Assembly (NCBI GenBank): GCA_937898625.1
Contig: CALEJF010000015.1
Location: forward strand, 1 to 64,000
Source: an uncultured Clostridia bacterium
GTDB taxonomy: Bacteria; Bacillota; Clostridia; Oscillospirales; Acutalibacteraceae
DNA: 64,000 nucleotides
Direction of reading: 5' to 3'
Under the pieces are notes generated by a model. It saw only the letters and a list, made by a program, of their open reading frames with translations. It was not told where the DNA came from and did no database searches. Positions 16,952 to 26,499 of the stretch are shown in pieces; the first letter of the stretch is position 1; each line of letters begins with the position of its first letter. Made by a program: the position numbers and the translations under genes.

Positions 16952-19142
16952 GCATAAAATGTTTTAAGGCAGAGTATCTTAATTGGGTTTTATTATTGTC
17001 AATCATACTATTAAGACAATTTGTTGTACCAACGAGGATAAGCATTTTTTTAGCTCTTGTAACAGCTGTATAAAGAAGATTTCTGTAACAAAGTCTGTTG
17101 TTAACAGAAATTACAGGCATAATAACTGCATCAAACTCGCTACCTTGACTTTTATGCACAGTTACTGCATATGCAAGTTCAATTTCTTGTAACTGTTCCT
17201 TTGAATAGGTTGCTCTTTTCCCTGCAAAATCAATAATAATAGCATCGTGTCGTATATCAATTGTTTCAATAAAACCTATATCTCCGTTGAATATGCCGTC
17301 ACCCTCATCACTATCTGATTCCCAATGAATATTATAATTATTCTTGGTCTGCATAACCTTATCGCCCTCACGGAAAAGACGATATCCTGTATTATGCTCT
17401 CGTTTATTATTTGATGGTGGGTTAATACATTCTTGCAAGACCTGATTGAGATTAAATGTGCCCGTTTCGCCTTTTTTTGACGGACAAAGCACTTGAATTT
17501 GCGTTGTTGGGTCAAATCCATATGCACCAGGTAATCTTTTTACGCATAATTCCTTAATGGTTCTTACGGCATCAAGAGAAAAATGGCGTTGCAAGAGATA
17601 AAAATCTCCATCTTTATAATCCGTTTCAATCATCTCGCCGTTCACTATTGCGTGGGCATTACGAACAATATTGCTTTGAAGTGATTGACGAAAAATCTCC
17701 TTAAGTTGTACAACGGGCAAAAGTTTGCTGTCAATTAAGTCCTTCAATACATTTCCTGGACTTACTGATGGTAATTGGTCACTATCCCCCACCATAATAA
17801 GTCTGCAACCAAAGGGCAAAGCATCTAAAAGACTTGAAAAAAGGAATATATCAACCATTGACATTTCGTCCACAATAACAGCCTGACAATCAAGTGGATT
17901 ACGAAGATTTCGTCTAAACTCCGGTCTATTATTATCTGACCATTCCACTTCAAGAAGCCTATGAATTGTTGTAGCAGTTCTTCCAGTTGCCTCTGTCATT
18001 CTCTGTGCTGCACGGCCCGTGGGAGCACAAAGAGCAATTTTGAAAAAATCTTTCTCAAACATATTAATAATGCCATTTAATGTTGTGGTTTTACCTGTAC
18101 CCGGACCACCTGTTAAAATCAAAATCCCCTTGTTAACCGCTGTAATTATGGCTTTTTTCTGCAACTCGGCATATTGAATATTACAAGCTTTTTCAATTTT
18201 ATCGATTTGCGACTCAACATCAATTGGATTTTCAGGCGGAAATTTAAGCAAAACATTTAATCTTCTTGCAATACTTTTTTCAGCATTGTATGCCTCGGGC
18301 AAAAAGACAAAATCTCTGTTTCCTATTTTTTCAACAATAACTCTTTTTGTTTGAATTAAATTATCAATAGCAATTTCAATTGTTTCTTTGCTTTCGTTAA
18401 GTAAATCACCTGATGGTGTATAAATCTTTTCAAGTGGCAGGCATGTATGTCCGTTGGCATAATTATGCCTTATAACATAAAGCACCCCTGCCTCAACTCT
18501 GTGTTTAGAGTCGGGTTTTTGAGGCAAAAGTTCAGCTATCTGCTCGGCACGCTCAAAAGAGATTTTTGATTCACCTTCACAGAGAATATATGGGTTTTGC
18601 TCAATAATCTCAACTACATTACTACCTAGTTTTTCAAAAGCCAAAAGGCACTCACTTGTATTAAGACCATATTTTGATAAACTGATAATCAATGCTCTCG
18701 TTGAACATTGTTTCTTATATTCCCTACCTATTTTTTTTGCTTTTTCTAGAGAAATACCTTTGATTTCTGCAAGTCTTTCGGGCTCGTTTTCAAGAATTTC
18801 AAAACTCATTTCTCCAAATTTATCTATTATTTTAAGAGCAGTTGACTCCCTTATTCCTTTAACAATACCACTTGCAAGATAATGATAAAGGTCTTCCACA
18901 GTTTCGGGCATAAGTGCTGTACAGAATTCAGCTTTAAACTGCCTTCCGTAAACTGAATGGTAAACATAATCGCCCATAAGTTCGACTCTATCGCTTACCT
19001 TAATATCTGCAACTGTACCGACAACCGTGATTTCTTCTTCGCCTGTATCCACCGCAAAAACGGTGTAACAATTTGTGTCGTTACGATATGTAATGTCGGT
19101 TACTGTGCCCTTTAACTTAACATTTGTTTCAAATTCTTCCAT
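16941..19142 (-). CDS. recD2: RecD2 ATP-dependent DNA helicase
   Basis: SF1B 5'-3' helicase not tied to RecBC. The N-terminal ~300 residues hold an OB-like start, a helix-hairpin-helix segment (GIVKGIRESTALKIIDKFG, about 92-110) and the family's second domain. The motor has Walker A LTGGPGTGKTTTLNG (about 340-354), GRAAQRMTEATG, Walker B VIVDEMSMVD, GDSDQLPSV, and YAVTVHKSQGSEF with YTAVTRAKKML near the C-terminus. The start is the ATG at 19142 behind AAGGA, overlapping the previous gene by 14 bases. Length 733 is normal for RecD2. Confidence 0.96.
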   Translation of the reverse strand: MEEFETNVKLKGTVTDITYRNDTNCYTVFAVDTGEEEITVVGTVADIKVSDRVELMGDYVYHSVYGRQFKAEFCTALMPETVEDLYHYLASGIVKGIRESTALKIIDKFGEMSFEILENEPERLAEIKGISLEKAKKIGREYKKQCSTRALIISLSKYGLNTSECLLAFEKLGSNVVEIIEQNPYILCEGESKISFERAEQIAELLPQKPDSKHRVEAGVLYVIRHNYANGHTCLPLEKIYTPSGDLLNESKETIEIAIDNLIQTKRVIVEKIGNRDFVFLPEAYNAEKSIARRLNVLLKFPPENPIDVESQIDKIEKACNIQYAELQKKAIITAVNKGILILTGGPGTGKTTTLNGIINMFEKDFFKIALCAPTGRAAQRMTEATGRTATTIHRLLEVEWSDNNRPEFRRNLRNPLDCQAVIVDEMSMVDIFLFSSLLDALPFGCRLIMVGDSDQLPSVSPGNVLKDLIDSKLLPVVQLKEIFRQSLQSNIVRNAHAIVNGEMIETDYKDGDFYLLQRHFSLDAVRTIKELCVKRLPGAYGFDPTTQIQVLCPSKKGETGTFNLNQVLQECINPPSNNKREHNTGYRLFREGDKVMQTKNNYNIHWESDSDEGDGIFNGDIGFIETIDIRHDAIIIDFAGKRATYSKEQLQEIELAYAVTVHKSQGSEFDAVIMPVISVNNRLCYRNLLYTAVTRAKKMLILVGTTNCLNSMIDNNKTQLRYSALKHFMLDN

Positions 19143-19473
19143 CAAAAAATTCCTTTATATTATCCTGTTCAATATAGTATATACCGTTGTATCCATGGGA
19201 AATTTCCTTCATTTCTTCTTTTTGCCTATCAGTAATTCCACAGTCGAGAATCACTACTTTGCCATGCAAATCCTCACCAAGCAAGCTTAGTTTTAAACGA
19301 GTGGAGTATGCTTTATTATGGATATCAACTGTATTTTCGTTACACGGAATGAAAATATAATAATCTTCATCACTTTTCGGTAGTAATAATTTTAACATAA
19401 TTATGTAGCAAATTGCAACTGTTCCCAACAATATAAGGAACACAAAAACGGACCATACAAATGCATCAAACAT
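19129..19473 (-). CDS. Membrane-anchored protein of unknown function (114 aa), coupled to recD2
   Basis: One N-terminal membrane helix (about 5-29), then a soluble ~80-residue domain (FIPCNENTVDIHN, then GKVVILDCGITDRQKEEM, ending IKEFFDGRI) with an alpha/beta look. GAGGTG six bases before the ATG at 19473 sets the start. Its end overlaps recD2, so the two are translationally coupled. The pairing resembles small 'hypothetical upstream of recD2' genes, but no family is recognised. It starts from its own promoter. Confidence 0.7.
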   Translation of the reverse strand: MFDAFVWSVFVFLILLGTVAICYIIMLKLLLPKSDEDYYIFIPCNENTVDIHNKAYSTRLKLSLLGEDLHGKVVILDCGITDRQKEEMKEISHGYNGIYYIEQDNIKEFFDGRI

Positions 19474-19490
19474 AAATAACACCTCAACAC

Positions 19491-19519
19491 ATTATATGGT
19501 CTTATTGCGTATATGTTAA
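19491..19519 (-). promoter_or_regulatory. Promoter of the recD2 operon
   Basis: TTAACA (19514-19519), 17-base spacer, TATAAT (19491-19496). Confidence 0.65.
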
Positions 19520-19545
19520 AAGGACTGTTTTCTCAAACAGTCCTT
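19511..19545 (-). terminator. Terminator of the lipase gene
   Basis: AAGGACTGTTT and AAACAGTCCTT with a four-base loop, then TTTTAAC; it abuts the next promoter. Confidence 0.75.
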
Positions 19546-19554
19546 GTTTCAACT

Positions 19555-20859
19555 TTATCTGCTATTTGCAACTTCTACCATTGAAAAATAGAAATCGTCA
19601 TAGGTTGTTGGATAATCCTTTGTTCCACAGAAATCAAAGTGGTCAGTACCTTCCATAGTTTCCATATAATACCATCTGCCGGGTTCTATTATCTCACCGT
19701 TTGCAATACTTTCTTCATAACTTTTTGCAGTGTCGGCATCGCATTCGGGATACAGTGCACTTGCAAGAGGAACAATACCATCGTTTGCAGCCCACTTGCC
19801 CTCAATTGTCACTCCATCATAGGTTTTTCCGTGAGATAAGAACATCATACCTGATGATATATAGAAAATTGGAGTTACTGTTTTATTTATAATCTGAGGT
19901 CCGCCGGGATATAATTCATTAGTTGCTGAAGTACTGTAGGAATAATAATATGTATTTGGTGAAAGTTTAATCTTTTCATTAAGTTCCCTTGCACCCCTAA
20001 TTGTTAAATCGTAATAGCAATTATCCTCTGCATAATAGTATTTTTCTACACTCTCCATATTGATATTCACACGAGATTCACCTTGTGCAGGAGTAAGACC
20101 AAAATGACTCATTTGAAATGAAAATACAAGAAAATCATTACCAAGAGTTGAACCAATTACATTGTAGAGGAAAACAACACCATAAAGCGGATAACCAGGG
20201 TCATAAAGAATATTTGCAACCTGTGTGCCATTGTGTGGGCTTGAAAGTGTTATACAAGAGTGAACACTATCGTTACCACCCTTAAAGAATGGACTTGTAT
20301 CTTCGCCCGTTGCTGCAATTTCATCCTCACAGCCAAAGGTCATAAGAGATGTAAACAATCTTATTGTTTCTCCACCAAAAGAATGACCCACAAGGTTGAT
20401 TTTTTCTGTTGTATCCCAAGGCTCACCCATAAGTGGTCTGCCTTCATAAGAGAAACCATATCTGTCATGATTATGTGCTTTAGAATGTGCCTCACCATAG
20501 TCAACAACGGTACCCATAAGCTGGGCATAAAGTTCGCAAGCTCTGTCCCAAGCACTGTTCAGTGGCCCAACTTCTGCCGCATAAGCTTCAACACCTTCTT
20601 CATTGAGCATCTTAATAATATCGGTGTCAGAAAGTGATAAACCTCCTCCCCAGTATGGAGATAACTGATAGAACTGATTAGATGGACCCCATCCGCCCAT
20701 ACCATGTACGAAAACATATGGGTATTCTGTTTCAAAATCTGTTTTATTAACAGGTCTTGTCTGAATATCGTTATCAGAGTCAACACAAGCAGATGCAGGA
20801 ACAACAGCAAAAGCCATTACCAAAACAAATACAAGTGCAATTGTAATAATCTTTTTCAT
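19555..20859 (-). CDS. Secreted lipase (staphylococcal/Geobacillus family I.5-I.6 type)
   Basis: Predicted secreted triacylglycerol lipase or esterase of 434 residues. A signal peptide covers residues 1-25 (ends ASAC, so lipoprotein-like processing at Cys25 cannot be excluded). The alpha/beta-hydrolase fold shows oxyanion segment VFVHGMGGWG (49-58), nucleophile elbow GHSFGG with Ser160, and VDYGEAHSKAHNHDRYG (119-135), which aligns with the metal-binding region of Staphylococcus and Geobacillus lipases. A C-terminal GTDHFDFCG is a candidate for the catalytic His. AAAGGTGAT before the ATG sets the start. Monocistronic. Confidence 0.88.
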   Translation of the reverse strand: MKKIITIALVFVLVMAFAVVPASACVDSDNDIQTRPVNKTDFETEYPYVFVHGMGGWGPSNQFYQLSPYWGGGLSLSDTDIIKMLNEEGVEAYAAEVGPLNSAWDRACELYAQLMGTVVDYGEAHSKAHNHDRYGFSYEGRPLMGEPWDTTEKINLVGHSFGGETIRLFTSLMTFGCEDEIAATGEDTSPFFKGGNDSVHSCITLSSPHNGTQVANILYDPGYPLYGVVFLYNVIGSTLGNDFLVFSFQMSHFGLTPAQGESRVNINMESVEKYYYAEDNCYYDLTIRGARELNEKIKLSPNTYYYSYSTSATNELYPGGPQIINKTVTPIFYISSGMMFLSHGKTYDGVTIEGKWAANDGIVPLASALYPECDADTAKSYEESIANGEIIEPGRWYYMETMEGTDHFDFCGTKDYPTTYDDFYFSMVEVANSR

Positions 20860-20887
20860 AATATCACCTTTCCCTTTTTATATTTTA

Positions 20888-20916
20888 ATTTTAATGTGAA
20901 AAAATCAAAAAGTCAA
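20888..20916 (-). promoter_or_regulatory. Promoter of the lipase gene
   Basis: TTGACT (20911-20916), 17-base spacer, TAAAAT (20888-20893). Confidence 0.65.
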
Positions 20917-20947
20917 TAAAAAAATAGGGCACTGAAAAGCACCCTAT
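20917..20947 (-). terminator. Terminator of rnpB
   Basis: ATAGGG/CCCTAT stem (20924-20947) followed by TTTTTTTATT. Confidence 0.85.
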
Positions 20948-20949
20948 AA

Positions 20950-21284
20950 TACAAAAATGAGTAAATCTGTAAGCCGAGTTCTGTCGTTTAAGGCAATTAT
21001 CTATCTGCGACACATATTACTATGAGCCTCTAGCCATCCGTTGGAGTATCTGCCCAGCTGACAACTCCTGTCGATGTTGCATCGGGTAGGGTTTGCTCGG
21101 CCGTTACATCTCTGCAACGCCGGTGAGCTCTTACCTCGCCTTTCCACCCTTACCGTTAAAAACGGCGGTTATTCTCTATGCACTTTCCCTAAGGTCACCC
21201 TCGGCGGCCGTTAGCCGTTACCCTGCTGTGTGATGCTCGGACTTTCCTCATAAGTATAAACTTACGCAACTGCCCAACTTACTC
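20950..21284 (-). ncRNA. rnpB: RNase P RNA
   Basis: Catalytic RNA that matures the 5' ends of tRNAs. The minus strand contains the universal landmarks GAGGAAAGTCCGAGCA, AGGGTGACC, GGTAAGAGCTCACCGG and the closing AACTCGGCTTACAG. Length is about 335 nt. The terminator lies directly after. No clear promoter was seen before it, so it may be read partly from the upstream operon. Ends are approximate. Confidence 0.96.
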
Positions 21285-21292
21285 AATTTTTA

Positions 21293-21880
21293 TTAAATTG
21301 TAATTCCGTCTTTTTTGATTTGAGATATTTTATTACCATCAACCAAGAAGACATTTTTTGAAATATCCATCATAGGTTTGTCTGCCATTGAATCCGTGTA
21401 AAAATCGTCAATAACAACATCACCATAAACTGAACGAAACACTTCTAATTTATGTTCTTTGTAGCAGATACTGTTAATCTCACCTTTAATAGGGTCAATG
21501 TCGGAGCCTATGTAATGCTTTATTCCAATCCTGTCACATATAATCTTTAAAAGACAATAAGGACATCCCGAAACAACAATATCTTCTTCGTCCTGAATGT
21601 CAAAGTAAAAACTTTTTAGTTTCTTTTGATTGATATCCCAAAACTTTTCAAATTCAACATTGATATTATCATATTTTTGACAATACTCTTTAAATGCTAC
21701 ACCATAGATTGCCATAGCCTCGTCAACAGTAATCTTGTCAAATTTATATCTGATAAAATCTTTGATAAATCTAGGAGCATATTTTATTATATTCTTAAAG
21801 TCCTTTTTTAGGAAATAAAGAAAGATATCAAATATACTTTCACCATCATAAATGGTGTTATCAAAGTCAAAAACTCTCAT
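21293..21880 (-). CDS. HAD superfamily phosphatase (subclass IB-like)
   Basis: A 195-residue HAD phosphohydrolase: nucleophile motif VFDFDNTIYDG (3-13), a helical cap (about 20-95), motif II VSGCPYCLL (the S after V), and motif IV VIDDFYTDSMADKPM (about 155-169). The layout is like phosphoserine phosphatase or similar IB enzymes; substrate unknown. Its ATG lies three bases after the TPM protein stop, and it ends the nine-gene block just before rnpB. A C-terminal FLVDGNKI strand is typical for the family. Confidence 0.85.
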   Translation of the reverse strand: MRVFDFDNTIYDGESIFDIFLYFLKKDFKNIIKYAPRFIKDFIRYKFDKITVDEAMAIYGVAFKEYCQKYDNINVEFEKFWDINQKKLKSFYFDIQDEEDIVVSGCPYCLLKIICDRIGIKHYIGSDIDPIKGEINSICYKEHKLEVFRSVYGDVVIDDFYTDSMADKPMMDISKNVFLVDGNKISQIKKDGITI

Positions 21881-21883
21881 ATC

Positions 21884-22726
21884 TTAGAAACCTCTTGATG
21901 CTCCGCCACCGCCAAAGGAACCTCCGCCTCCACGGAATCCGCCTCTGCCACCGGAAAATCCTCCACGGGAGCCACTTGAAAATCCTCCACGGGAGCCACT
22001 TGAAAATCCTCCGTAGTATGTTGGTCCACGATAATGTCTGCCACCACCGTGATAAGAACCACCACTATGATTTGAACCACCATCAGAAAATTTACCTGCG
22101 ATTATAACAAAAATTACAATGATAACAAAAACAATAATCAATCCACCAAGAACATCTTCAGCAACATCATCATCGCTATCTGTTTCATAGGTATCATAAT
22201 AATCTATTTCGTAGTTAGGGTCAAGTTCTACTCCATATTCGTTACAAACGAGGGAAACAATAGCTTTATATGCTTCAGTAAGTCCAGTTGAAAAATCATT
22301 TTTTTTCAAGTAAGGAATGGCACATTCATCAAGAATCTGTCCAGATTTTACATCTGTCACACAGCCTTCAAGTCCATAACCTGCCTGAATAGCTATTCTT
22401 CTCTCAGAAACAGAAAGCAGTAAAACGACACCATTGTTTGTTTCTTTACTTCCAACTCCCCACTCGCGACCAAGTTCTAATGCATATTCCTTTTCGTCAT
22501 ATCCGTCAAGAGTTTCAACAGTTACAACAACTATTTGAGCGCTTGTCTGAGTGTACAAATCTGCACCAATTTTCATCATTTCTTCTTCGTCTTCCTCACT
22601 GATTACATTGGCGAAGTCATTTACGAAGAGTTCATTGGTTGGTTGTGGAAAATCAATGGCAAAGGATGAAAAAGAAAGTGAGAGTATTAACAATACAACA
22701 CTAAATAATGCAATTATCTTTTTCAT
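21884..22726 (-). CDS. TPM-domain membrane protein with Gly/Ser-rich tail
   Basis: Secreted or membrane-anchored TPM (YgcG-type) protein. A signal peptide covers ~1-24 (from the ATG at 22726), the TPM domain ~26-160 (VNDFANVISEEDE, GREWGVGSKETNNGVVLLLS, IQAGYGLEG), one membrane helix ~195-215, and a cytoplasmic tail of Gly/Ser/Arg-Phe repeats (FSSGSRGG twice) ending RGF. TPM proteins regularly pair with LemA, as here; their role is not established beyond links to membrane protein quality control. A TTG at 22738 overlapping the lemA stop is an alternative start. Confidence 0.9.
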   Translation of the reverse strand: MKKIIALFSVVLLILSLSFSSFAIDFPQPTNELFVNDFANVISEEDEEEMMKIGADLYTQTSAQIVVVTVETLDGYDEKEYALELGREWGVGSKETNNGVVLLLSVSERRIAIQAGYGLEGCVTDVKSGQILDECAIPYLKKNDFSTGLTEAYKAIVSLVCNEYGVELDPNYEIDYYDTYETDSDDDVAEDVLGGLIIVFVIIVIFVIIAGKFSDGGSNHSGGSYHGGGRHYRGPTYYGGFSSGSRGGFSSGSRGGFSGGRGGFRGGGGSFGGGGASRGF

Positions 22727-22734
22727 AACATTTT

Positions 22735-23301
22735 TCAATCAAAATTAACAATTGGTGCAAATTGCGATGTATCCAAAGCCTCATAGAGTTCTGCTTCATC
22801 AAAACCAAAAATTCCTGCAAAAATAACATTTGGGAATTTCTTTATTGTAGCATTATAATCAGTTGCGGCATTGTTATAATCTTTTCTTGCTATTGAAATT
22901 CTGTTTTCAGTACCCTCAAGCTGGTCTTGAAATGCGATAAAATTTTTATCAGCCTTGAGCTCAGGATAATTTTCTACAACAAATAAAAGTCTTGAAAGAG
23001 CCCATTCAAAGCTTTCATTTGCCTCATTGAATTCTTCAGGGTTTGATGCAGAATTAAGCTTTGAGCGTGCTTCTGCAAGTGCAGTATAAACACCTTCTTC
23101 GTGTTCAGCATATGCTTTAACTGTATTTACAAGATTAGGGATTAAATCTGCACGACGCTGTAAATTAACCTGAATCTCTGCTTCTTTGTTTTCAACAATT
23201 GCCTGTTTATCAACAAGTTCATTGTATGTTGAAATCATACCGCCACCAATAATCGCAATTACTGCAACTAATGCTATAATAACAATTAAACCTTTTTTCA
23301 C
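22735..23301 (-). CDS. lemA: LemA family protein
   Basis: An N-terminal membrane helix (about 4-24) followed by a four-helix-type extracytoplasmic domain. Family signature: NELVDKQAIVENKEAEIQV then LQRRADLIPNLVNTVKAYAEHE, with NYPELKAD and YNATIKKFPN later. The GTG at 23301 is chosen because AAAGGGTGAT precedes it; the GTG at 23310 lies inside that ribosome site. Co-transcribed with galE (32 bases) upstream and the TPM gene downstream. Function is unknown; it is an envelope protein by topology. Confidence 0.93.
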   Translation of the reverse strand: MKKGLIVIIALVAVIAIIGGGMISTYNELVDKQAIVENKEAEIQVNLQRRADLIPNLVNTVKAYAEHEEGVYTALAEARSKLNSASNPEEFNEANESFEWALSRLLFVVENYPELKADKNFIAFQDQLEGTENRISIARKDYNNAATDYNATIKKFPNVIFAGIFGFDEAELYEALDTSQFAPIVNFD

Positions 23302-23333
23302 GAAAATCACCCTTTCAAATTATTTTGAATCTT

Positions 23334-24353
23334 TTAATCATCAAATCCGTTAGGATTATTGCTTTGCCATCTCCAAGAGTCTTCGCACATTTCTAAAAGC
23401 TCACGCTCTGCCTTCCAGCCAAGCTCGTTAAACGCTTTTGACGCATCAGAATAACAAACATCAAGGTCGCCCGGACGACGAGGGGCAATCTTGTACTCAA
23501 TCTTTTGTCCCGACGCCTGTTCAAATGCCTTAACAATATCAAGAACACTATATCCGTTACCTGTACCAAGGTTATATACATTGACTTTTGGTTCATCTTT
23601 AAGGATTTTTTCAACAGCCTTTACATGGCCAAGAGCAAGGTCAACAACATGAATATAGTCTCTTACACCTGTGCCGTCATGTGTATCATAATCGTCACCA
23701 AAAACATTAAGATATGGCAACTTACCAATAGCAACTTGTGTAATATATGGCATAAGATTATTTGGAATACCATTTGGATTCTCGCCAATTCGACCACTCT
23801 TATGAGCACCAATTGGATTAAAATAACGAAGAAGTGTTACTGCCCATTCGTTATCACCCTTATGGAAATCATCAAGAATAATCTCAATCATATATTTTGT
23901 TGTACCGTAAGGATTGGTTGTACCACCTGTCTTCATATCCTCTTTAAGCGGTGAAACATTTCTACTGCCGTAAACTGTTGCAGATGAACTGAAAACAATC
24001 TTTTTACAACCATATTCACGCATAACCTCACAGAGCGCAATTGTTCCACCTATGTTGTTATCGTAATATTCCAAAGGTTTTCTTACACTCTCGCCAACTG
24101 CTTTAAGACCTGCGAAATGAATACAAGCATCGATTTTATGGTTTTCAAAAACCTTTCTCATATTCTCCTTATCGCGAATATCATAAGGATAAAATGCGAA
24201 ATCCTTACCGGTTAACTCCCTAACTCTGTCAAGTGATTTCTCACTTGAATTGTAAAGGTTGTCAACAATTACAATTTCATAACCGGCATTTAAAAGTTCA
24301 ACGCATGTGTGTGAGCCGATAAATCCTGCTCCACCTGTAACTAAAATTTTCAT
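23334..24353 (-). CDS. galE: UDP-glucose 4-epimerase
   Basis: NAD-dependent interconversion of UDP-glucose and UDP-galactose (Leloir pathway and wall polysaccharide precursors). The 339-residue protein has the NAD motif VTGGAGFIGSHT (4-15), the catalytic Ser region FSSSATVYG (about 121-129), YGTTKYMIE with Tyr/Lys of the YxxxK pair, and RYFNPIGAHKSG. GAGGGG before the ATG overlaps the stop of the previous gene, with four bases between. It belongs to the minus-strand nine-gene block. Confidence 0.96.
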   Translation of the reverse strand: MKILVTGGAGFIGSHTCVELLNAGYEIVIVDNLYNSSEKSLDRVRELTGKDFAFYPYDIRDKENMRKVFENHKIDACIHFAGLKAVGESVRKPLEYYDNNIGGTIALCEVMREYGCKKIVFSSSATVYGSRNVSPLKEDMKTGGTTNPYGTTKYMIEIILDDFHKGDNEWAVTLLRYFNPIGAHKSGRIGENPNGIPNNLMPYITQVAIGKLPYLNVFGDDYDTHDGTGVRDYIHVVDLALGHVKAVEKILKDEPKVNVYNLGTGNGYSVLDIVKAFEQASGQKIEYKIAPRRPGDLDVCYSDASKAFNELGWKAERELLEMCEDSWRWQSNNPNGFDD

Positions 24354-24357
24354 TTTC

Positions 24358-26460
24358 TTACCCCTCTTTAACTAATGTTGTATCGTTGTAGTATGTTGAA
24401 AGAATATCTTTATAATCTTTACCGTTATCAGCCATAAATTTTGCACCGGCAAGGCTCATTCCGATGCCATAACCCTGACCATATGTAGTAACAATGAAAA
24501 CATCTCGTGTAGAATTATACTCAATCTCGAAACAATGTGATGGAAGAAGTGCTTCACCTACAACCTTATTTCTGAATGTTAAGCCATCATAATCTACTCC
24601 GCCAACACTGACAGTCAAGGCATATCCAATCTTATTAGAAACTGAATTATTGTGTTCCTTAACAACTACCCATTGACCAGGATTGTGTGAAAGATTTATT
24701 GAACTATCATATTGCAACAATAAACCTTTTACATCTCCACCAGAATATTCATTTACTGTTTTATAATCCTTTGCAGACATATCAGGATGTTCATCAAGCT
24801 TAACGCTTTTAAGGTGTGGGAAGAAATTTGACATATCCAATGTCTGATTAGCAGAAACTCTGTGGTATGGTGCAATTGCAACTGAATTATTATAAGCAAG
24901 ATATTCCCCAAATACTGAATCCACAGCTAATTTAACCTCATCAGGATAAACCTCACTGATTTCCACTCCATTAATAACAAAACCATTATTTCTGTATTTA
25001 AGTGAACTGTAAACGGCAACTGCTTGTGCTTTAACAGCTTCAACAGAATAATCATTAACATCAATTTCTGCTGAAATGATTTTTGCAATTGCTTCCTTTG
25101 CCTCGTACTTCTTTCCGTTAACCGTTATAAATTCAGGTGGTGTATCCTTAGACACAAGATTTTGAGATGGAGAAGCTAAAAATTCACTTATAATAAAGTC
25201 AGAAAACTTTAATTTCGCTTTATTTTCCACAACAGGAACATCAACCGGCTTATCAATTTTATCAGTTTTTGGTTCGGTAGATGGTTCAGTTGATGGCTCT
25301 TCTTTTTCAAAAAGAGAATTTACAATGTTAGCTAAAGGTCCATTTTCGCCCTGCGCCTTATAAATAATACCTAAAACAGCACACACAGCAACAATAACTC
25401 CAAGAATAACAGCAAGAATGATTAAAGGCTTTTTACCTGCCGGTTTTTTATCCTTTTCAGTTATTTCATTTTCAGAGATTGGTTCATCGTTTATCTCTAT
25501 TCCAACACTTCGCAATCCAAGTGCTTTTTCACCAACGAGTTCAACAAGTTCAAGTGCAGCACTTTCGACAAATTCAGATTCAGATTCATTTTCAGACATA
25601 TAAAGCTTTCTTACAACTGCAGATTGCTGACTTGCTACAGCTATACAGATAAATTTTACATCGCCTGCAAGATAAATATCACTGATACATGCACCAATGT
25701 TTGCGGAAGATAAATCAAGGCTTACTTTTGCTAATTGAGCAGTATATTCTGTTACATTTACATTTCCTTTATCTTCAACATGAGGAGTAAAGATAAAAGC
25801 ATTGTTAAATCCTTTGACAGAATCTCCGCAACTTTTTAATACTTCTGCATTCTTCGTACCGTTAATAGCAACAACAGAGTTTGATTTTAAAATTCTGCTT
25901 ACTGCAATCTCAACTTTTTCTGTGTTGATTTTTTTTGTCTTTGTTACAATCTGGTTTTCAACTTTTGTGCCAAAGACCTTATTTAAGAAAGGAATTACAC
26001 CATCTCTTAAAATTTTATCAATTCTGTTGTTATCGATTGGAAGAAACACTACTGACTGAGAACCATTTTCCAGACCAAATCCTGAAAAGAATCCATCATC
26101 AGATACAAAAACAGTTGATGCTGCAGGAAAAACCGAAAACGCCTTTTTCTTTTTATCATCAAGTTCTTCTACATTTTCAATTTTATTCAAAACTGCTGAA
26201 CTGTATTTTGCTTCATTTCCAAAAGCCTGAATTAAAGCATTCTTGAATCTGATGTAATTTTTACTATCAACAGCAGCAATAATTAACTCATCATTTTCAA
26301 GGGCATTTTGTAATGCCATAAATATCTCTCTAATGTCATCAAACTGTTCAGTAATAAGATTATCGTCAGTATATGCTTTCAGACTACTTACCAAACGAGC
26401 TTGAAAACGCGAAAAAGACATACTCTTGTCAACATTAAGCGACAACAATTTTGCCTTCAT
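24358..26460 (-). CDS. CinA-like cytoplasmic region fused through a TM helix to a SpoIID/LytB domain
   Basis: A 700-residue fusion. Residues ~1-320 look like a degenerate CinA: a MoCF-like half (VFPAASTVF, then LENG, VVFLPID, then IPFLNKVF near 110-163) and a CinA-C-like half (VAINGTK, then VTEYTAQLA). The catalytic residues cannot be confirmed. A membrane helix lies at ~345-367, followed by a Pro/Glu/Thr linker (EPSTEPSTEP). The C-terminal ~265 residues are SpoIID/LytB-like (VEAVKAQAVAVYSSLKYRN, then YGQGYGIGMSLAGAKFMADN). SpoIID enzymes cleave denuded glycan strands. The start at 26460 follows GAGAGG; two upstream ATGs lack spacing. Role unknown; wall remodelling is inference. Confidence 0.8.
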   Translation of the reverse strand: MKAKLLSLNVDKSMSFSRFQARLVSSLKAYTDDNLITEQFDDIREIFMALQNALENDELIIAAVDSKNYIRFKNALIQAFGNEAKYSSAVLNKIENVEELDDKKKKAFSVFPAASTVFVSDDGFFSGFGLENGSQSVVFLPIDNNRIDKILRDGVIPFLNKVFGTKVENQIVTKTKKINTEKVEIAVSRILKSNSVVAINGTKNAEVLKSCGDSVKGFNNAFIFTPHVEDKGNVNVTEYTAQLAKVSLDLSSANIGACISDIYLAGDVKFICIAVASQQSAVVRKLYMSENESESEFVESAALELVELVGEKALGLRSVGIEINDEPISENEITEKDKKPAGKKPLIILAVILGVIVAVCAVLGIIYKAQGENGPLANIVNSLFEKEEPSTEPSTEPKTDKIDKPVDVPVVENKAKLKFSDFIISEFLASPSQNLVSKDTPPEFITVNGKKYEAKEAIAKIISAEIDVNDYSVEAVKAQAVAVYSSLKYRNNGFVINGVEISEVYPDEVKLAVDSVFGEYLAYNNSVAIAPYHRVSANQTLDMSNFFPHLKSVKLDEHPDMSAKDYKTVNEYSGGDVKGLLLQYDSSINLSHNPGQWVVVKEHNNSVSNKIGYALTVSVGGVDYDGLTFRNKVVGEALLPSHCFEIEYNSTRDVFIVTTYGQGYGIGMSLAGAKFMADNGKDYKDILSTYYNDTTLVKEG

Positions 26461-26499
26461 TATATTCATACCTCTCTTCATCCATTTTATTGTTATATC

